This document shows positions 6,600-7,099 of a stretch of DNA of 7,099 bases, one piece after another. The position numbers and the translations under genes are program-made. Positions within the stretch are counted from its first letter, which is position 1, and each line of letters begins with the position of its first letter. The notes below the pieces were generated by a model. The model did not search any database, had not been told where the DNA came from, and saw only the letters and a list, made by a program, of their open reading frames with translations. The stretch lies in NCBI GenBank assembly GCA_964555565.1, contig CAZKTF010000192.1:1-7099 (forward strand), written 5' to 3'. The stretch is from CAZKTF01 sp964555565 (GTDB lineage: Bacteria; Planctomycetota; JAJSAM01; JAKLKS01).

Positions 6600-6654
6600 A
6601 AGGGGTCAGACCCCATTCGCCTGGCCTGGGCCAGGCGAATGAGGTCAGACCCTT
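6600..6654. repeat. Palindromic GGGGTCAGACCCC repeat element with nested hairpin
   Basis: The centre is a perfect 11-bp stem, ATTCGCCTGGC (6615-6625) and GCCAGGCGAAT (6630-6640), with a CTGG loop. It is flanked by GGGGTCAGACCCC (6602-6614), itself a palindrome around its central A, and by a near copy, GAGGTCAGACCC (6641-6652). The outer arms, AAGGG and CCCTT, also pair, so the whole 55 bp folds into one long hairpin with a bulge and a few mismatches. This organisation suits an extragenic palindromic (REP/MITE-type) repeat, possibly of the kind spread by Y1 REP-associated transposases; that link is inference from memory. It lies 9 bases beyond the VWA stop and could end that transcript, though no T-run is present. 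Confidence 0.8.
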
Positions 6655-6663
6655 ACAACGTCC

Positions 6664-7099
6664 CTACTTCGGCCGGACCCGGACGACGCAGGTCCCGCCG
6701 TTCTCCCCGGCGAGGCGGAGGAGGAGCGGCTTCGCCACCTCCCCGAGCGCGACCGCGTGGAGGCGGACCCGGGCCCTCTCGTTCCACTGCGCCACGCGGG
6801 CGCAGATGGAGTCCGGCTCCCGGAGCCGGCCGCGGTTGGGCTCCCCGTCCGAGAGGAGGAAGACCTCGTCGAGGCCGGGGGATGGCGCGACCGCGAACCT
6901 CCCCTGCCCGGCCCATCCGAAGGCGCGTTCCAGGGCGTCGAAGATGTTGGTGTAGTGCTGCGTCTCGACCCGGTCGAGCGAGCGGACGAAGGCCCACTTC
7001 TGGGCGGGGGTCGCCCGCACGAGGTCCTCGCGCCAGGTCCACACCTTCTCCTCGAAGCGCACCACGCCGAAGCGCTGGGAGGACCGCAGCGACTTCACC
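6664..7099 (-). CDS. VWA domain protein, C-terminal part
   Basis: The coding region enters from the right edge, so only about 144 C-terminal residues are seen; the GTG at 7098-7096 lies inside the domain and is not taken as the start. The visible part runs from an R-F-G-V-V-R-F strand (about residues 9-15), through H-Y-T-N-I-F-D-A-L-E (about 48-57, with the Thr of the second MIDAS motif), to D-E-V-F-L-L-S-D-G-E-P-N-R-G (about 77-90, with the third MIDAS Asp). It ends in RVRLHAVALGEVAKPLLLRLAGENGGTCV, the usual last strands and helix of a VWA fold. Such domains bind protein partners through a divalent metal. The DGEPNRG loop and the N-G-G-T ending resemble VWA proteins I associate with Planctomycetota, but this is only an impression. 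The stop is TAG at 6666-6664. The palindromic repeat and about 140 bases separate it from ispH, so it is probably a separate transcription unit. The partner and cell location are unknown because the N-terminus is outside. Confidence 0.88.
   Translation of the reverse strand, partial: VKSLRSSQRFGVVRFEEKVWTWREDLVRATPAQKWAFVRSLDRVETQHYTNIFDALERAFGWAGQGRFAVAPSPGLDEVFLLSDGEPNRGRLREPDSICARVAQWNERARVRLHAVALGEVAKPLLLRLAGENGGTCVVRVRPK

Overview
The window is very GC-rich bacterial chromosome, probably from an uncultured or environmental lineage. The paired STN-like-domain protein and the VWA protein would suit Planctomycetota or a neighbouring phylum, but no gene here fixes the taxon. All recognisable genes lie on the minus strand, so transcription runs from position 7099 towards 1.

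Right side, in transcription order: the C-terminal part of a von Willebrand factor A-like protein (7099-6664); a 55-bp palindromic repeat built on GGGGTCAGACCCC (6600-6654); then a tight housekeeping run. That run is ispH (6524-5538, last step of the MEP isoprenoid pathway, somewhat divergent), prfB (5538-4416, peptide chain release factor 2, made by a +1 programmed frameshift at CUU-UGA-C), purH (4355-2781, last two steps of IMP synthesis) and a membrane-anchored protein with two STN-like repeats (2766-1891). ispH and prfB share one base (TAATG), prfB and purH are 60 bp apart, and purH and the STN-like gene are 14 bp apart, so these four are probably one operon. Their functions (isoprenoids, translation termination, purines, envelope) are unrelated growth functions.

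Left side (1-1894): an accessory segment. A complete 309-bp MITE-like element (1586-1894) has 36-bp imperfect terminal inverted repeats and CTAG at both tips. A second, left-truncated copy of over 90% identity (61-302) lies in opposite orientation. Between them is one gene of unknown function (1362-484), visibly less GC-rich than the operon and preceded by a good ribosome binding site with a GTG start. The outer tip of the complete element lies exactly on the TAG stop codon of the STN-like gene. No transposase is present. The most unusual feature is this pair of inverted non-autonomous elements around a lone cargo-like gene, followed by the RF2 recoding site and the altered IspH active-site region.
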